Shown here one piece after another: positions 38,463-47,432 of a DNA stretch of 64,000 nucleotides. The stretch is from Roseovarius mucosus (GTDB taxonomy: Bacteria > Pseudomonadota > Alphaproteobacteria > Rhodobacterales > Rhodobacteraceae). Location: NCBI RefSeq assembly GCF_002080415.1, contig NZ_CP020474.1, positions 1,240,001 through 1,304,000 on the forward strand, in the 5' to 3' direction. Numbering within the stretch: position 1 is the first letter of the stretch; each line of letters opens with the position of its first letter. The notes below the pieces were generated by a model that saw only the letters and a program-made list of their open reading frames with translations, was not told where the DNA came from and did not search any database. Position numbers and translations under genes: made by a program.

Positions 38463-39857
38463 TCACATGATCGGGCGCCAGCCCAGAGGGCGGCGGCGGG
38501 ATGTCTCGGGGCGCTGATGGCGCGCGGCCTCGGCCAGCCCAAGCACGGCCCCGGCAAAAAGCCATGTAAGCGGCGTGAGCGTGGCATTGGGCAGCATGTC
38601 AATCAGGTTGATCGCCAGCAAAAGCGCGACGGGGCCAATCAGGCGCATGTGCGCGGCATCGCCCAGACGGCGGGCATAGACCCAAAGCATCAGGACCGGC
38701 AGGGCGACAAGGCCGAATTCGGCCAGATACCCGACCCAGCCGAAGATGCCGATCAGGATGATCCAGCGCCCGTCAGTTACGGTTTCGATCACGCCGGTGA
38801 TGGGATTGAGGATATGGTTGCGCCCCCAGCTGCCCCAGCCAAAAAGCGGCTTTTCCAGAGCGCGCTCCATCAGGATATCCTCGTTATCCAAGCGGAAGCG
38901 CAGCGAATTGGCGCGGTCGGGATCGACCTTGGCGGCCTGTTCAAGAATCCAGTCGACCGGGATCAGGCCTGCGCCCTTGAGCACCGGATAGCAAATTGCC
39001 ACCACCGCCATGACCCCTGCGATGCGGATTTGCATCCGCGTGGGCAGGAAGAGTGCCAGCGGTGCCAGGTAGACGCCATACATGAGCGAGCCCAGTGATT
39101 TACAAAGCACCAGCACAGCCCCAAGGTAGAGCGCCGCCAAAAGATAGAAGATGCGCCGCCGCACATCGGCCTCGCGCGCCAGAGCGATGGCGCAGGTTAT
39201 GGCCATGACAGTGAAAAAGGCAACCCAGAGACCGTGATACATGAAAACGATGGGGCGGAACCCGCCCGAGCGCATCATCTGTTCGAAACTGTGTTGGAAA
39301 TAGCCGTAGATCCAGATGTTAAGCTGCGGTGAAAGGCGCACCTCGAGAAGCATCGGCAGGGAATAGATCAGCCCGCCCAGCATCAGCGCCATGACCAATT
39401 CGCGCAAACCTTTGGGCGTGGCCAGATGCTGCCGGGCCAAAAGAAACGGCAAGAGCAGGATGGATTGCAAAAGGACAAGGGCCACCATGTCCTTGAGGCC
39501 CAGTGCGGGCAGGCCGATGCGCCAATAGAAGACCGGCTCGCCATTAGTAAGGACCGTGGCGATGGGGCTGAAGATGAAGAGCGCGATGAGGACGCGGGCA
39601 GGCAGGCTCAGGGGCAAGAGCGGCGCGCGAGACTTGGCGTGGATGAGGCAAATGACGAACGTGGCAACGCTGGGCAGCGATTCCTTGGTCAGGGGCGGCA
39701 TGAGCGGGAAATCAAAGGCGGCAGGCGGCGGCGGCAGGAACATATAGGCCCCCAAGAGGGACCAGATCAGCGCGCGCTCAATGGGCCAGCGCCGGAACAT
39801 CACCAGCGTGATCAGCGGCCAAGCGGCCAGCATCAGATAGGCCAAGGCATTGGGCAT
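38463..39857 (-). CDS. O-antigen ligase/polymerase-like membrane protein
   Basis: A 464-residue protein with about eleven to twelve hydrophobic segments and a periplasmic loop containing RFRLDNEDILMERALEKPLFGWG, the Wzy/WaaL (O-antigen ligase domain) hallmark. It likely polymerises or ligates repeat units. ATG 39857 is the first methionine; its ribosome site (AGAGG) is about 14 bases away. An upstream TTG in frame would add an unlikely 32-residue basic segment. Confidence 0.82.
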   Translation of the reverse strand: MPNALAYLMLAAWPLITLVMFRRWPIERALIWSLLGAYMFLPPPPAAFDFPLMPPLTKESLPSVATFVICLIHAKSRAPLLPLSLPARVLIALFIFSPIATVLTNGEPVFYWRIGLPALGLKDMVALVLLQSILLLPFLLARQHLATPKGLRELVMALMLGGLIYSLPMLLEVRLSPQLNIWIYGYFQHSFEQMMRSGGFRPIVFMYHGLWVAFFTVMAITCAIALAREADVRRRIFYLLAALYLGAVLVLCKSLGSLMYGVYLAPLALFLPTRMQIRIAGVMAVVAICYPVLKGAGLIPVDWILEQAAKVDPDRANSLRFRLDNEDILMERALEKPLFGWGSWGRNHILNPITGVIETVTDGRWIILIGIFGWVGYLAEFGLVALPVLMLWVYARRLGDAAHMRLIGPVALLLAINLIDMLPNATLTPLTWLFAGAVLGLAEAARHQRPETSRRRPLGWRPIM

Positions 39858-40080
39858 GACGCGCCGGGCACCTCTTTGACTGTTTCGCCAGTCTTGCCGC
39901 AGGGCGCGGCGCGGCCCGGAAAGGCCGGATGGCAGGGTCAGCCTAAGTGCCAAGACCCCTAAATTTCAACAAATTCAAACCGTCGGATCGGGATTTTGGC
40001 CGCAAGGTGCATCAATGTGCCAGTCCGGGGCAGATTGTCCCGTGCACGAGGATCTCCGCACGGGCCATGGGCGCAAGCGC

Positions 40081-40770
40081 CTAGCAGCCTGTTCCAGTCA
40101 GCACCACGCGGAACGTGCAGAGCATCACCCGCAGATCGGTCCAGAAAGACAGATCCCGCAAGTATTTCCGATCGAATTCCGAGCGTTCGGCAAAGCTGCT
40201 CTCGTTCCGCACGGAAATCTGCCAAAAGCCTGTGATACCGGGGCGCAGCGCGTAATAGTCGCGGCCGGGATAGAGCGGCGTTTGGCAGGGCATCATCGGG
40301 CGCGGGCCGACGATGGACATATCCCCAATCAGCACGTTCCAAAGCTGCGGCAACTCGTCAAGCGAGCTTTTGCGGATGAGGCGACCAATGCGGGTGATGC
40401 GCGGATCATGGCGCAGCTTTTGATGCTCGTCCCATTCCAGCCGGCGCGCAGGATTGGCGGCAAGATAGCTTTCAAGCTGAGCATCGGCATTCAGCACCAT
40501 GCTGCGCAGCTTCCACATCCGGAAGATGCGGCCATTCTTGCCAACCCGGTTCTGCGCGTAAAAGGGCGAGGCCCCATCGCGCGCAATCAAGACGCTGAGC
40601 ACAGCCACGACCAAGATCACGGCCGGAGCCGCAAGCAGGACGATGACGATGTCCAGAACGCGTTTAAAAAAATTTCCGTAGACCTGAATCGATTTCAATC
40701 CGACAGCCGGATTTTGAATCAAATTCGCGTCCTCTCGGTGCAAAGGCACCGAAACCGATCGCAAAGACAT
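40081..40770 (-). CDS. Initiating sugar transferase (bacterial sugar transferase family)
   Basis: A 229-residue phosphoglycosyltransferase that transfers a sugar phosphate to undecaprenyl phosphate. The membrane segment NFFKRVLDIVIVLLAAPAV (about 34-55), KLRSMV, RKSSLDELPQL and GDMSIVGPRP are the family signatures. ATG 40770 lies 7 bases after GGGGAG; an in-frame ATG 15 residues upstream has a poorer site. It is the first gene of the polysaccharide set. Confidence 0.93.
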   Translation of the reverse strand: MSLRSVSVPLHREDANLIQNPAVGLKSIQVYGNFFKRVLDIVIVLLAAPAVILVVAVLSVLIARDGASPFYAQNRVGKNGRIFRMWKLRSMVLNADAQLESYLAANPARRLEWDEHQKLRHDPRITRIGRLIRKSSLDELPQLWNVLIGDMSIVGPRPMMPCQTPLYPGRDYYALRPGITGFWQISVRNESSFAERSEFDRKYLRDLSFWTDLRVMLCTFRVVLTGTGC

Positions 40771-41648
40771 GGCAGCACTCCCCAGAATCTCGAAACCCCA
40801 AAACCGTTTACACATATACTGCCCGGCCCGTTGTCACGGGATGCGCCGGTCGTCTGGCACGTCTCCGCAATTATGTCCGAAAGATGGCGTAACTGTCGCC
40901 AGAGTTCGGCAGGCTTAGGCACACGTAATGCGTCACTTTTCGCATATGACTTCGGTCGGGCAACTTACCCCAAGGATACAACCGGCCAATGCCCCCACTG
41001 CCTGTCGTTTCCAGATTTACTAAGTATTAAGCTAACTTAAACGTTGATGCACCGTGCCCAGAACCAAGTCAATAACCCCAAAAAAATACAACTTAGGGGT
41101 GTTTTACACTTCCAACACTTCCGTTCAAAAGCGACAGGCCATCCGGCAATAGCCCTTGTTTTGCCGCAATGCGCCTGAGCCAATTTGTCCGTCTGCGACC
41201 AGATCACGCCACATTTTCACCACAAACTGTCCCGCCAAATGGTCATCAGATCACCGGTCACATGCGGGGCAGCACGCCGAATTGTATCGCCTCTCGAAAC
41301 AACCACTCGATACCCGGCGCATTGCCTATGGGATAGGGGGAAAAATAACGTATTGGTTGCCAAGCCAGGGAAGCGACGCAGCGTAATGTTGCGCCTTGGG
41401 AAACAGGGCAAGGGCCGGGGCGCAAACCAAGGCGCGCGCACGCTGCGCCAGCAAGTGCGACGCAGGTTTGCCACAATTCGGACACGTTTAAGGAGAGCTG
41501 GACAGTATCCTTTTGCGGGCTAAAACAGCCGCGCGGCGGGAAATTGCGGCGAATCACTCGGCCCGAACGGGGCAAAAACGCTGGAATCCGCATTAAAATG
41601 CCGCCCGGCAGGACCGGACGGCGATTGTGGCAGAATTAGGACCTAGGG
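40771..41648. other. Large intergenic leader upstream of polysaccharide operon
   Basis: No convincing gene is seen in these 878 bases: the open frames are short, unsupported and without good starts. It is more AT-rich than its surroundings between about 40980 and 41120. It contains the dyad TTAAG-ctaa-CTTAA (41027-41040), the dyad GTGT-ttt-ACAC (41099-41109), and a tandem pair ACACTTCC at 41106 and 41115. These look like control elements of the minus-strand sugar transferase promoter. Confidence 0.55.
41591..41622 (-). terminator. Rho-independent terminator after ilvE
   Basis: GCCGCCCGG (41600-41608) and CCGGACGGC (41614-41622) pair at 8 of 9 positions around CAGGA. Read on the minus strand, the stem is followed by ATTTTAATG. 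It lies 27 bases past the ilvE stop. Confidence 0.65.
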
Positions 41649-42515
41649 TCAGGCGCGCACAAGCGCCTCATAGGCCTGAGAAACGTCGCGCGTCATCGCG
41701 CCCACTTCAAAGGTGTAATCGCCGATCTGACCCACGGGTGTCACCTCGGCGGCAGAGCCGGTCAGCCAGCACTGTTCAAACCCTTCGAGTTCCTCGGGCA
41801 TGATATGGCGCTCATGCACCTTGATCTGGCGATCCTTGAGCATACCGATCACGGTCTGGCGCGTGAGACCATTAAGGATGGCATCCGCCAGCGGCGTATG
41901 CACTTCGCCATCCTTGACGAAAAAGATATTGGCCCCCGTCGCCTCGGCCACATAGCCGCGATAGTCGAGGAACATGGCATCCGAACAGCCCTTGGCCTCG
42001 GCGGCATGTTTGGACATGGTGCAGATCATATAGAGACCGGCGGCCTTGGCGGCGACGGGAATGGTCTCGGGGCTGGGGCGCTTCCATTTGGCGATGTCGA
42101 GCTTGGCGCCCTTCATTTTGGCGTCGCCATAATAGTTGCCCCATTCCCACGCGGTCACGGCCATGCGGATCGGGTTGCGCGCGGCGGCAACGCCCATATC
42201 GGGGCCAGCCCCCCGGAACGCGACAACGCGCACATAGGCATCGGTCAGGTTATTGGCCTCGAGCACGGCGCGTTTGGCGGCCTCGATCTCGTCCACCGTA
42301 TAGGGGATCGCCATATCCATCAGCTCGCCGGATTTCAGCAGGCGTTCGGAATGGGCACGGCTTTTGAAGACTTTGCCGCCATAGCAGCGCTCGCCCTCAA
42401 AGACGGAGCTGGCATAATGCAGCGCGTGTGTCAGGATATGCACATTGGCATCCCGCCACTCCACCATTTTGCCATCCATCCAGATTTTGCCGTCCCGATC
42501 GTCATAGCCAGACAT
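41649..42515 (-). CDS. ilvE: Branched-chain amino acid aminotransferase
   Basis: A 288-residue class IV PLP aminotransferase, the last step of Ile, Leu and Val synthesis. The PLP lysine is in AAKAAGLYM, and EATGANIFFVKDG with LNGLTRQTVIGML are the class IV signatures. ATG 42515 (MSGYDDRDGK) follows AGAGGAAG. It is divergent from the petP-like regulator. A nested dyad (42547-42586) covers the probable promoter, so regulation is likely. leuC, leuD and leuB lie within 10 kb. Confidence 0.94.
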   Translation of the reverse strand: MSGYDDRDGKIWMDGKMVEWRDANVHILTHALHYASSVFEGERCYGGKVFKSRAHSERLLKSGELMDMAIPYTVDEIEAAKRAVLEANNLTDAYVRVVAFRGAGPDMGVAAARNPIRMAVTAWEWGNYYGDAKMKGAKLDIAKWKRPSPETIPVAAKAAGLYMICTMSKHAAEAKGCSDAMFLDYRGYVAEATGANIFFVKDGEVHTPLADAILNGLTRQTVIGMLKDRQIKVHERHIMPEELEGFEQCWLTGSAAEVTPVGQIGDYTFEVGAMTRDVSQAYEALVRA

Positions 42516-42546
42516 TTCCGCTTCCTCTTCACCATGTTTGCATTTA

Positions 42547-42586
42547 TTGCGCTGCATATGTCCGTCTCGGACATAATATTGCGCAA
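42547..42586. promoter_or_regulatory. Nested dyad between ilvE and the MarR-type regulator
   Basis: An inner perfect dyad TATGTCCG-tct-CGGACATA (42557-42575) is nested in an outer one, TTGCGC (42547-42552) and GCGCAA (42581-42586), sharing nearly the same centre. A minus-strand -10 candidate TATTAT lies at 42573-42578, so a bound protein would block ilvE. MarR proteins bind dyads of this size, and the adjacent regulator is the natural candidate. Confidence 0.6.
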
Positions 42587-42680
42587 AAACTGAGATTCGG
42601 TAGCAGTTTGATCTTGGAATGTCAACAAAGCTGACTTAATGTGAAATATGTAGCTCGTAAATTGTGAACGGAGCCTAGGC

Positions 42681-43178
42681 ATGGCCGAAATGCATGGCGG
42701 CGAAAACCTGTTGTTTCTAACGGACGAGCAATTGCGGCAGGGTATTGAGGCGATGTTTTTCGCCTATCGTGGGTTTACGGCTGACCCGGATCGTATTCTG
42801 GCGACCATGGCCTATGGCCGGGCGCATCACCGGGCCATCCATTTCATCGCCCGCAGCCCCGGCACCACAGTGAATAACCTGCTGGCCATTCTTGGCGTGA
42901 CCAAGCAATCGCTGAACCGCGTGCTGCGGACCTTGATCGAAGACGGGCTGGTCGAAAGCAGGGTCGGCACCGCAGACAAGCGCGAGCGGCATCTGACGCT
43001 GACCGAAGCGGGGGCCGCATTGGAACGCAAGCTGTCGGATGCGCAGCGCGCGCGCATGCGTGCCGCCTATCGCGCGGCGGGGCCACAGGCCGTGGCCGGG
43101 TTTCGTCAGGTTCTGGAGGCGATGATGGAGCCTGAATTGCGCCGCCGCTATCACGCCATTCGGGAGAGTGACACATGA
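42681..43178 (+). CDS. petP: MarR-family regulator, PetP-like
   Basis: A 165-residue winged-helix regulator. The DNA-binding block is TTVNNLLAILGVTKQSLNRVLRTLIEDGLVE (about 60-90) followed by the wing SRVGTADKRERHLTLTEAG. Paired with a downstream OmpR-type response regulator it resembles PetP-PetR of Rhodobacter capsulatus, where the pair affects cytochrome bc1 genes (family knowledge). No petABC is in this window, so the name is by gene pairing and similarity of layout. Its stop overlaps petR (ATGA). Confidence 0.68.
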   Translation: MAEMHGGENLLFLTDEQLRQGIEAMFFAYRGFTADPDRILATMAYGRAHHRAIHFIARSPGTTVNNLLAILGVTKQSLNRVLRTLIEDGLVESRVGTADKRERHLTLTEAGAALERKLSDAQRARMRAAYRAAGPQAVAGFRQVLEAMMEPELRRRYHAIRESDT

Positions 43179-43876
43179 CCGAACCCGCCCCCCATCTGCT
43201 GATCGTCGATGACGACGAGCGCATTCGCGGCCTCTTGCGCAAATTTTTGATGCGGCACGGTTTCCTGGTCTCGATCGCGCGCGATGCGGGCCACGCGCGG
43301 CGGGTGCTGGCGGGGCTGGATTTCGACCTGATCGTGATGGATGTGATGATGCCCGGCGAAAGCGGTGTGGAGTTGACGCGCGCGCTGCGGGCCACCCACA
43401 AGACGCCGATCCTGCTGTTGACGGCCAAGGGCGAAACCCCAGACCGGATCGAAGGGTTGGAGGCGGGTGCAGATGATTACCTGCCCAAGCCGTTCGAGCC
43501 CAAAGAGCTCTTGCTGCGGATCAATGCAATCCTGCGGCGGATGCCCGAGCCGGAACAAGAGCCGGCGCAACCCAAGGTCGTGCATCTGGGGCCGGTGCGC
43601 TATGACATCGAGCGCGCGGAACTAAGCCGGGCAGGCAAGCCTGTGCGCCTGACCGCGACCGAAGTGCAACTGATGCGGATCTTTGCCGAGAACCTGCGCA
43701 AGCCGGTCAGCCGCGCCAAGCTGGTCGAGGATCTGGGCCGCGCGGGCGGGCAGGCGCAAGAGCGCGCCGTGGATGTGCAGATCACCCGCCTGCGCCGCAA
43801 GATCGAGAGCGACCCCAAGCAGCCGCGGTATCTGCAAACCGTGCGCGGCGAGGGCTATATGCTCGCGTCGGATTAA
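43175..43876 (+). CDS. petR: OmpR-type response regulator, PetR-like
   Basis: A 233-residue two-domain regulator. The receiver has the acid pair DDDE (about 10-13), the phospho-acceptor Asp in DLIVMDVMMPGESG (about 54), Thr in LLLTAKG, and Lys in DDYLPKPFEPKEL. The C-terminal winged helix contains RLTATEVQLMRIF and a final RGEGYMLA. No histidine kinase is adjacent, as with the PetR described in Rhodobacter. A repeat copy starts 16 bases after the stop. Confidence 0.85.
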   Translation: MTEPAPHLLIVDDDERIRGLLRKFLMRHGFLVSIARDAGHARRVLAGLDFDLIVMDVMMPGESGVELTRALRATHKTPILLLTAKGETPDRIEGLEAGADDYLPKPFEPKELLLRINAILRRMPEPEQEPAQPKVVHLGPVRYDIERAELSRAGKPVRLTATEVQLMRIFAENLRKPVSRAKLVEDLGRAGGQAQERAVDVQITRLRRKIESDPKQPRYLQTVRGEGYMLASD

Positions 43877-44382
43877 ACGACAGCGCAGACTGGGGGCGCT
43901 GCCCCCGCCCCGGACCCTGTCCGGGGCCCCCCCGAGGTATTTCGGGCCAGATGAAGCCGGAACCGCATGGCATTGCCGTATCGCCGCGCGTGACGTTCAC
44001 CGGCGCAATGACCATGAAATCCGGGAGTTTTGGTGGGAACCAGCGTCAAACCGTGATCGATTCGCGCCTAGAGCGAGAATTTTTTAGCGCAAGACTTGTA
44101 GACCCTTGCCCCAATACGGGTTGGACGTCGCCCTGACACTGGCGCAATGCCGCTGCTGGATGGGCAACCCGCCGCCGAAATCAGCGCCATTTGGACCGTT
44201 TCAGCCCCGAACAAGAGCCAAAACACGGCGCGCGCAGAAAACTGCCGATCCTCAGGCGAAAACACGTCACCACGGCGCGCCACCCGATTTGCACGATTGC
44301 GTGACTGCCCGTACCCCGATGGCGCGATGCCGGAACACATGGGTGATCGTAAGTGCCAATCAGGGCAAATCGGGAGACTGAA
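43877..44382. other. Intergenic region after petR-like gene
   Basis: These 506 bases hold the third repeat copy (43892-43955) and then about 420 bases in which no gene can be supported. The short open frames have no consistent starts or domains. A ribosome site GGGAG lies just before the membrane-protein gene at 44383. No strong promoter was recognised. Confidence 0.5.
43892..43955 (+). repeat. Intergenic repeat, copy 3
   Basis: GGGGGCGCTGCCCCC (43892-43906) is followed by the perfect dyad GCCCCGGAC-cct-GTCCGGGGC (43907-43927) and the tail CCCCGAGGTATTTCGGGCC then AGATGAA. The middle dyad has the same layout as copy 1 but a different sequence, so pairing rather than bases seems to be kept. 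Confidence 0.85.
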
Positions 44383-44964
44383 ATGGACTCACAATTGTAT
44401 GCTGACGGTATTCGTTTTGTACATATTCTTGCTGTTTGCGCAGGGCTTGGGACGTCGATTCTTGCAGATATCCACGCAGCCAGCCGTTTAAGACAACGGA
44501 TAGATGACGAGTTTCTTGAGCTGCTGCATCGGTACCACCAGGTCGTCGTCGCCGCGCTTGTCGTGATGTGGGCGAGTGGTCTGGTGATCATCGGGATGAA
44601 AACCGGATTTGACGCGGCTCAGATGACGCCAAAGCTGGTGGGGAAAGTCATCACCGTGACGCTGCTCACGATCAATGCGTGGTTCATCGCCGCCAAGGTC
44701 ATGCCGATCTTGAAGAATGCAATCGGCCAGACGATCCTTGATCTGTCACGGCGGCAGCGGTTTGGAATGGGACTGATCGGAGGGATCTCTACCGCCAGTT
44801 GGATGCTTGCTCTGGCGATGGGTGTCAGCAAGTTCCTCGCTGCAAGCCCGGCGGAAACCTTTGTCTATCTTATGCCTATAGCCTATGCCGCCTGCGTGCT
44901 TGGAGCGCTCTGCGTGCTTGTGACCCCCGGACCATCGGGAGTGAGACAGTATCAGCCTGCCTGA
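44383..44964 (+). CDS. Predicted four-helix membrane protein of unknown function
   Basis: A 193-residue protein with hydrophobic segments at about 10-27, 47-67, 85-105 and 140-185. It contains HASRLRQRIDDEFLELLHRYHQ between the first two, with histidines that might bind haem or metal. I do not recognise the family. ATG 44383 lies after GGGAG. It stands alone between a long gap and a strong terminator, with base composition slightly more AT-rich than the neighbours, which could mean a later arrival. Confidence 0.7.
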   Translation: MDSQLYADGIRFVHILAVCAGLGTSILADIHAASRLRQRIDDEFLELLHRYHQVVVAALVVMWASGLVIIGMKTGFDAAQMTPKLVGKVITVTLLTINAWFIAAKVMPILKNAIGQTILDLSRRQRFGMGLIGGISTASWMLALAMGVSKFLAASPAETFVYLMPIAYAACVLGALCVLVTPGPSGVRQYQPA

Positions 44965-44973
44965 TACGTCCAG

Positions 44974-45000
44974 AAAGGGGCCGCTCATGCGGCCCCTTTG
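44974..45000 (+). terminator. Rho-independent terminator after the membrane-protein gene
   Basis: AAAGGGGCCGC (44974-44984) and GCGGCCCCTTT (44989-44999) are perfect complements around a tcat loop, and the right arm itself ends in T's. Confidence 0.85.
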
Positions 45001-45213
45001 ACTCTGCTCTTGTCCTTGCCTGAGACCCCATTCGGGTTTATGTGCAGGGTATGCAACGGTTCGTCTTTTTCAACATAACCGACCACGCGCGGCTACCGGC
45101 CCGCTTTTTTGGCATGACCTGCACCGTCCTCGCACGTGCGTGAGGGCCGGCGCTGACCGCGCATGCCCACTCCCCCCTTTATTGATCGAAACCAAACACG
45201 AAAAGAGAGAGCC

Positions 45214-46620
45214 ATGTCTGCTCCGCGTACACTCTATGACAAGATATGGGATGCCCATGTGGCCCATGAGGCCGAAGATGGCACCTGCCTTTTGTACATC
45301 GACCGCCACCTCGTGCATGAGGTGACAAGCCCGCAGGCCTTTGAAGGGCTGCGGATGGCGGGCCGCAAGGTGCATGCCCCCGACAAGACCATTGCCGTGC
45401 CGGATCACAACGTGCCCACCACGCTTGACCGCGCCAATGCCGCCACCATGACCGAGGACAGCCGTATTCAGGTTGAGGCGCTGGACAAGAATGCGCGCGA
45501 TTTCGGCATTCATTATTATCCGGTGTCGGATGTGCGCCAAGGGATCGTGCATATCGTGGGGCCGGAACAAGGCTGGACCCTGCCCGGCATGACCGTGGTG
45601 TGCGGCGACAGCCACACCGCGACGCATGGGGCCTTTGGCGCGCTGGCGCATGGCATCGGCACCTCTGAGGTCGAGCATGTTTTGGCCACCCAGACGCTGA
45701 TCCAGCGCAAGGGCAAGAATATGAAAGTCGAGATCACCGGCAAGCTGCGCCCCGGTGTGACCGCCAAGGACATCACCCTGTCGGTGATCGGGGCCACCGG
45801 AACCGCAGGCGGCACCGGCTATGTCATCGAATATTGCGGCGAGGCTATTCGCGATCTGAGCATGGAAGGCCGCATGACGGTCTGCAACATGGCGATTGAG
45901 GGCGGCGCGCGCGCAGGCCTGATCGCGCCGGATGACAAGACCTATGACTATGTCAAAGGTCGCCCGCATGCCCCCAAGGGCGCGCAGTGGGAGGCCGCGC
46001 TTAACTGGTGGAAAACGCTCTATTCCGATGATGACGCGCATTGGGACAAGGTGGTCACGCTGAAGGGTGAGGATATTGCCCCCGTCGTCACATGGGGCAC
46101 CAGCCCCGAGGACGTGCTGCCGATCACCGCAAGCGTGCCTGCGCCGGAGGATTTCAAGGGCGGCAAGGTTGAAGCCGCGCGCCGGTCGTTGGAGTATATG
46201 GGCCTCAAGCCCGGTCAGAAGCTGAGCGATGTCGAGATCGACACCGTCTTTATCGGGTCTTGCACCAATGGCCGGATCGAGGATCTGCGTGCTGCGGCGG
46301 CAATCCTGAAGGGCAAGAAAATCGCTGTGAAGCGGGCGATGGTTGTGCCCGGTTCTGGCCTTGTGCGCGCGCAGGCCGAGGAAGAGGGGCTGGCGGATAT
46401 TTTCATCGAGGCCGGGTTTGAATGGCGGCTTGCGGGCTGTTCCATGTGTCTGGCGATGAACCCCGATCAGTTGTCACCGGGCGAGCGCTGCGCGGCCACG
46501 TCGAACCGCAACTTTGAGGGGCGTCAGGGGCGCGGCGGACGCACCCACCTGATGTCACCGGCCATGGCGGCAGCGGCGGCAGTGACAGGGCGGCTTACAG
46601 ATGTGCGGGAGATGATGTGA
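45214..46620 (+). CDS. leuC: 3-isopropylmalate dehydratase large subunit
   Basis: A 468-residue aconitase-family subunit that isomerises 2- and 3-isopropylmalate with LeuD in leucine synthesis. The [4Fe-4S] ligands are Cys350 in [12 protein letters not shown] and Cys409/Cys412 in [28 protein letters not shown] is the N-terminal aconitase signature. ATG 45214 follows AAAAGAGAGA. The 214-base upstream region after the previous terminator has no clear leader peptide. Confidence 0.97.
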   Translation: MSAPRTLYDKIWDAHVAHEAEDGTCLLYIDRHLVHEVTSPQAFEGLRMAGRKVHAPDKTIAVPDHNVPTTLDRANAATMTEDSRIQVEALDKNARDFGIHYYPVSDVRQGIVHIVGPEQGWTLPGMTVVCGDSHTATHGAFGALAHGIGTSEVEHVLATQTLIQRKGKNMKVEITGKLRPGVTAKDITLSVIGATGTAGGTGYVIEYCGEAIRDLSMEGRMTVCNMAIEGGARAGLIAPDDKTYDYVKGRPHAPKGAQWEAALNWWKTLYSDDDAHWDKVVTLKGEDIAPVVTWGTSPEDVLPITASVPAPEDFKGGKVEAARRSLEYMGLKPGQKLSDVEIDTVFIGSCTNGRIEDLRAAAAILKGKKIAVKRAMVVPGSGLVRAQAEEEGLADIFIEAGFEWRLAGCSMCLAMNPDQLSPGERCAATSNRNFEGRQGRGGRTHLMSPAMAAAAAVTGRLTDVREMM

Positions 46621-47225
46621 TGGAAAAATTCGAAAAACTGAGCGGTATCGCCGCCCCCCTGCCCTTGATCAATATCGACACCGATATGATCATCCCCAAG
46701 CAGTTCCTCAAAACGATCAAGCGGTCGGGCTTGGGTGTGAACCTGTTTGACGAGATGCGCTATGATGATGACGGCAAGGAAATCCCCGATTTCGTGCTGA
46801 ACAAGCCGCAGTATCGCGACGCGCAGATTCTGGTTGCGGGCGATAATTTCGGCTGCGGGTCGAGCCGCGAACATGCGCCTTGGGCGATCAAGGATTTCGG
46901 CATCCGCTGCGTCATCGCGCCAAGCTATGCCGATATTTTCTACAACAACTGTTTCAAGAACGGCATCCTGCCGATTGCCCTGCCGCAAGAGCAGGTGGAT
47001 GTGCTGATGAAAGAGGCCGAAAAGGGCGCCAATGCGCGGATCGAGATTGATCTGGAGGCGCAGACGGTGTCGACATCGGAGGGGGTCGTGTTCTCTTTCG
47101 AGGTGGATGCGTTCCAGAAACATTGCCTGCTGGAAGGGCTGGATGATATCGGCCTGACGCTGGAAAAGGCCGCAGCCATCGAGAGTTTCGAGGCGCAGGC
47201 GGCGCAGGCGCGTCCCTGGGTCTGA
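46620..47225 (+). CDS. leuD: 3-isopropylmalate dehydratase small subunit
   Basis: A 201-residue swivel-domain partner of Leu[17 protein letters not shown] at the N-terminus and [16 protein letters not shown] in the middle are the family motifs. ATG 46620 shares a base with the leuC stop (TGATG); a GTG three bases upstream is possible. The transcript is ended by the hairpin at 47250. Confidence 0.97.
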   Translation: MEKFEKLSGIAAPLPLINIDTDMIIPKQFLKTIKRSGLGVNLFDEMRYDDDGKEIPDFVLNKPQYRDAQILVAGDNFGCGSSREHAPWAIKDFGIRCVIAPSYADIFYNNCFKNGILPIALPQEQVDVLMKEAEKGANARIEIDLEAQTVSTSEGVVFSFEVDAFQKHCLLEGLDDIGLTLEKAAAIESFEAQAAQARPWV

Positions 47226-47249
47226 ACCGGATCAAAAACACATAAAAAG

Positions 47250-47277
47250 ACGCCGCAGAGCACTCTGCGGCGTTTTG
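47250..47277 (+). terminator. Rho-independent terminator after leuD
   Basis: ACGCCGCAG (47250-47258) and CTGCGGCGT (47265-47273) pair perfectly around agcact, flanked by A's before and TTTTG after. Confidence 0.85.
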
Positions 47278-47432
47278 TTTTGGCTATGCGTCTTGTGCCC
47301 CGCACAGCCCATTCCACAAGATGCAGTATTTACAGTCCCTTACGCCACAAAGCTGAACCAAGTTTGATGCAATCCTGCACCACTTACACCCTCAATCGGC
47401 CCTAAATCTTTTGTCTGATTAACCAAGGACTT

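Noticed and set aside
45001..45213. Leucine attenuator leader peptide before leuC
   Set aside because: No short frame with consecutive Leu codons followed by a competing hairpin pair could be found.
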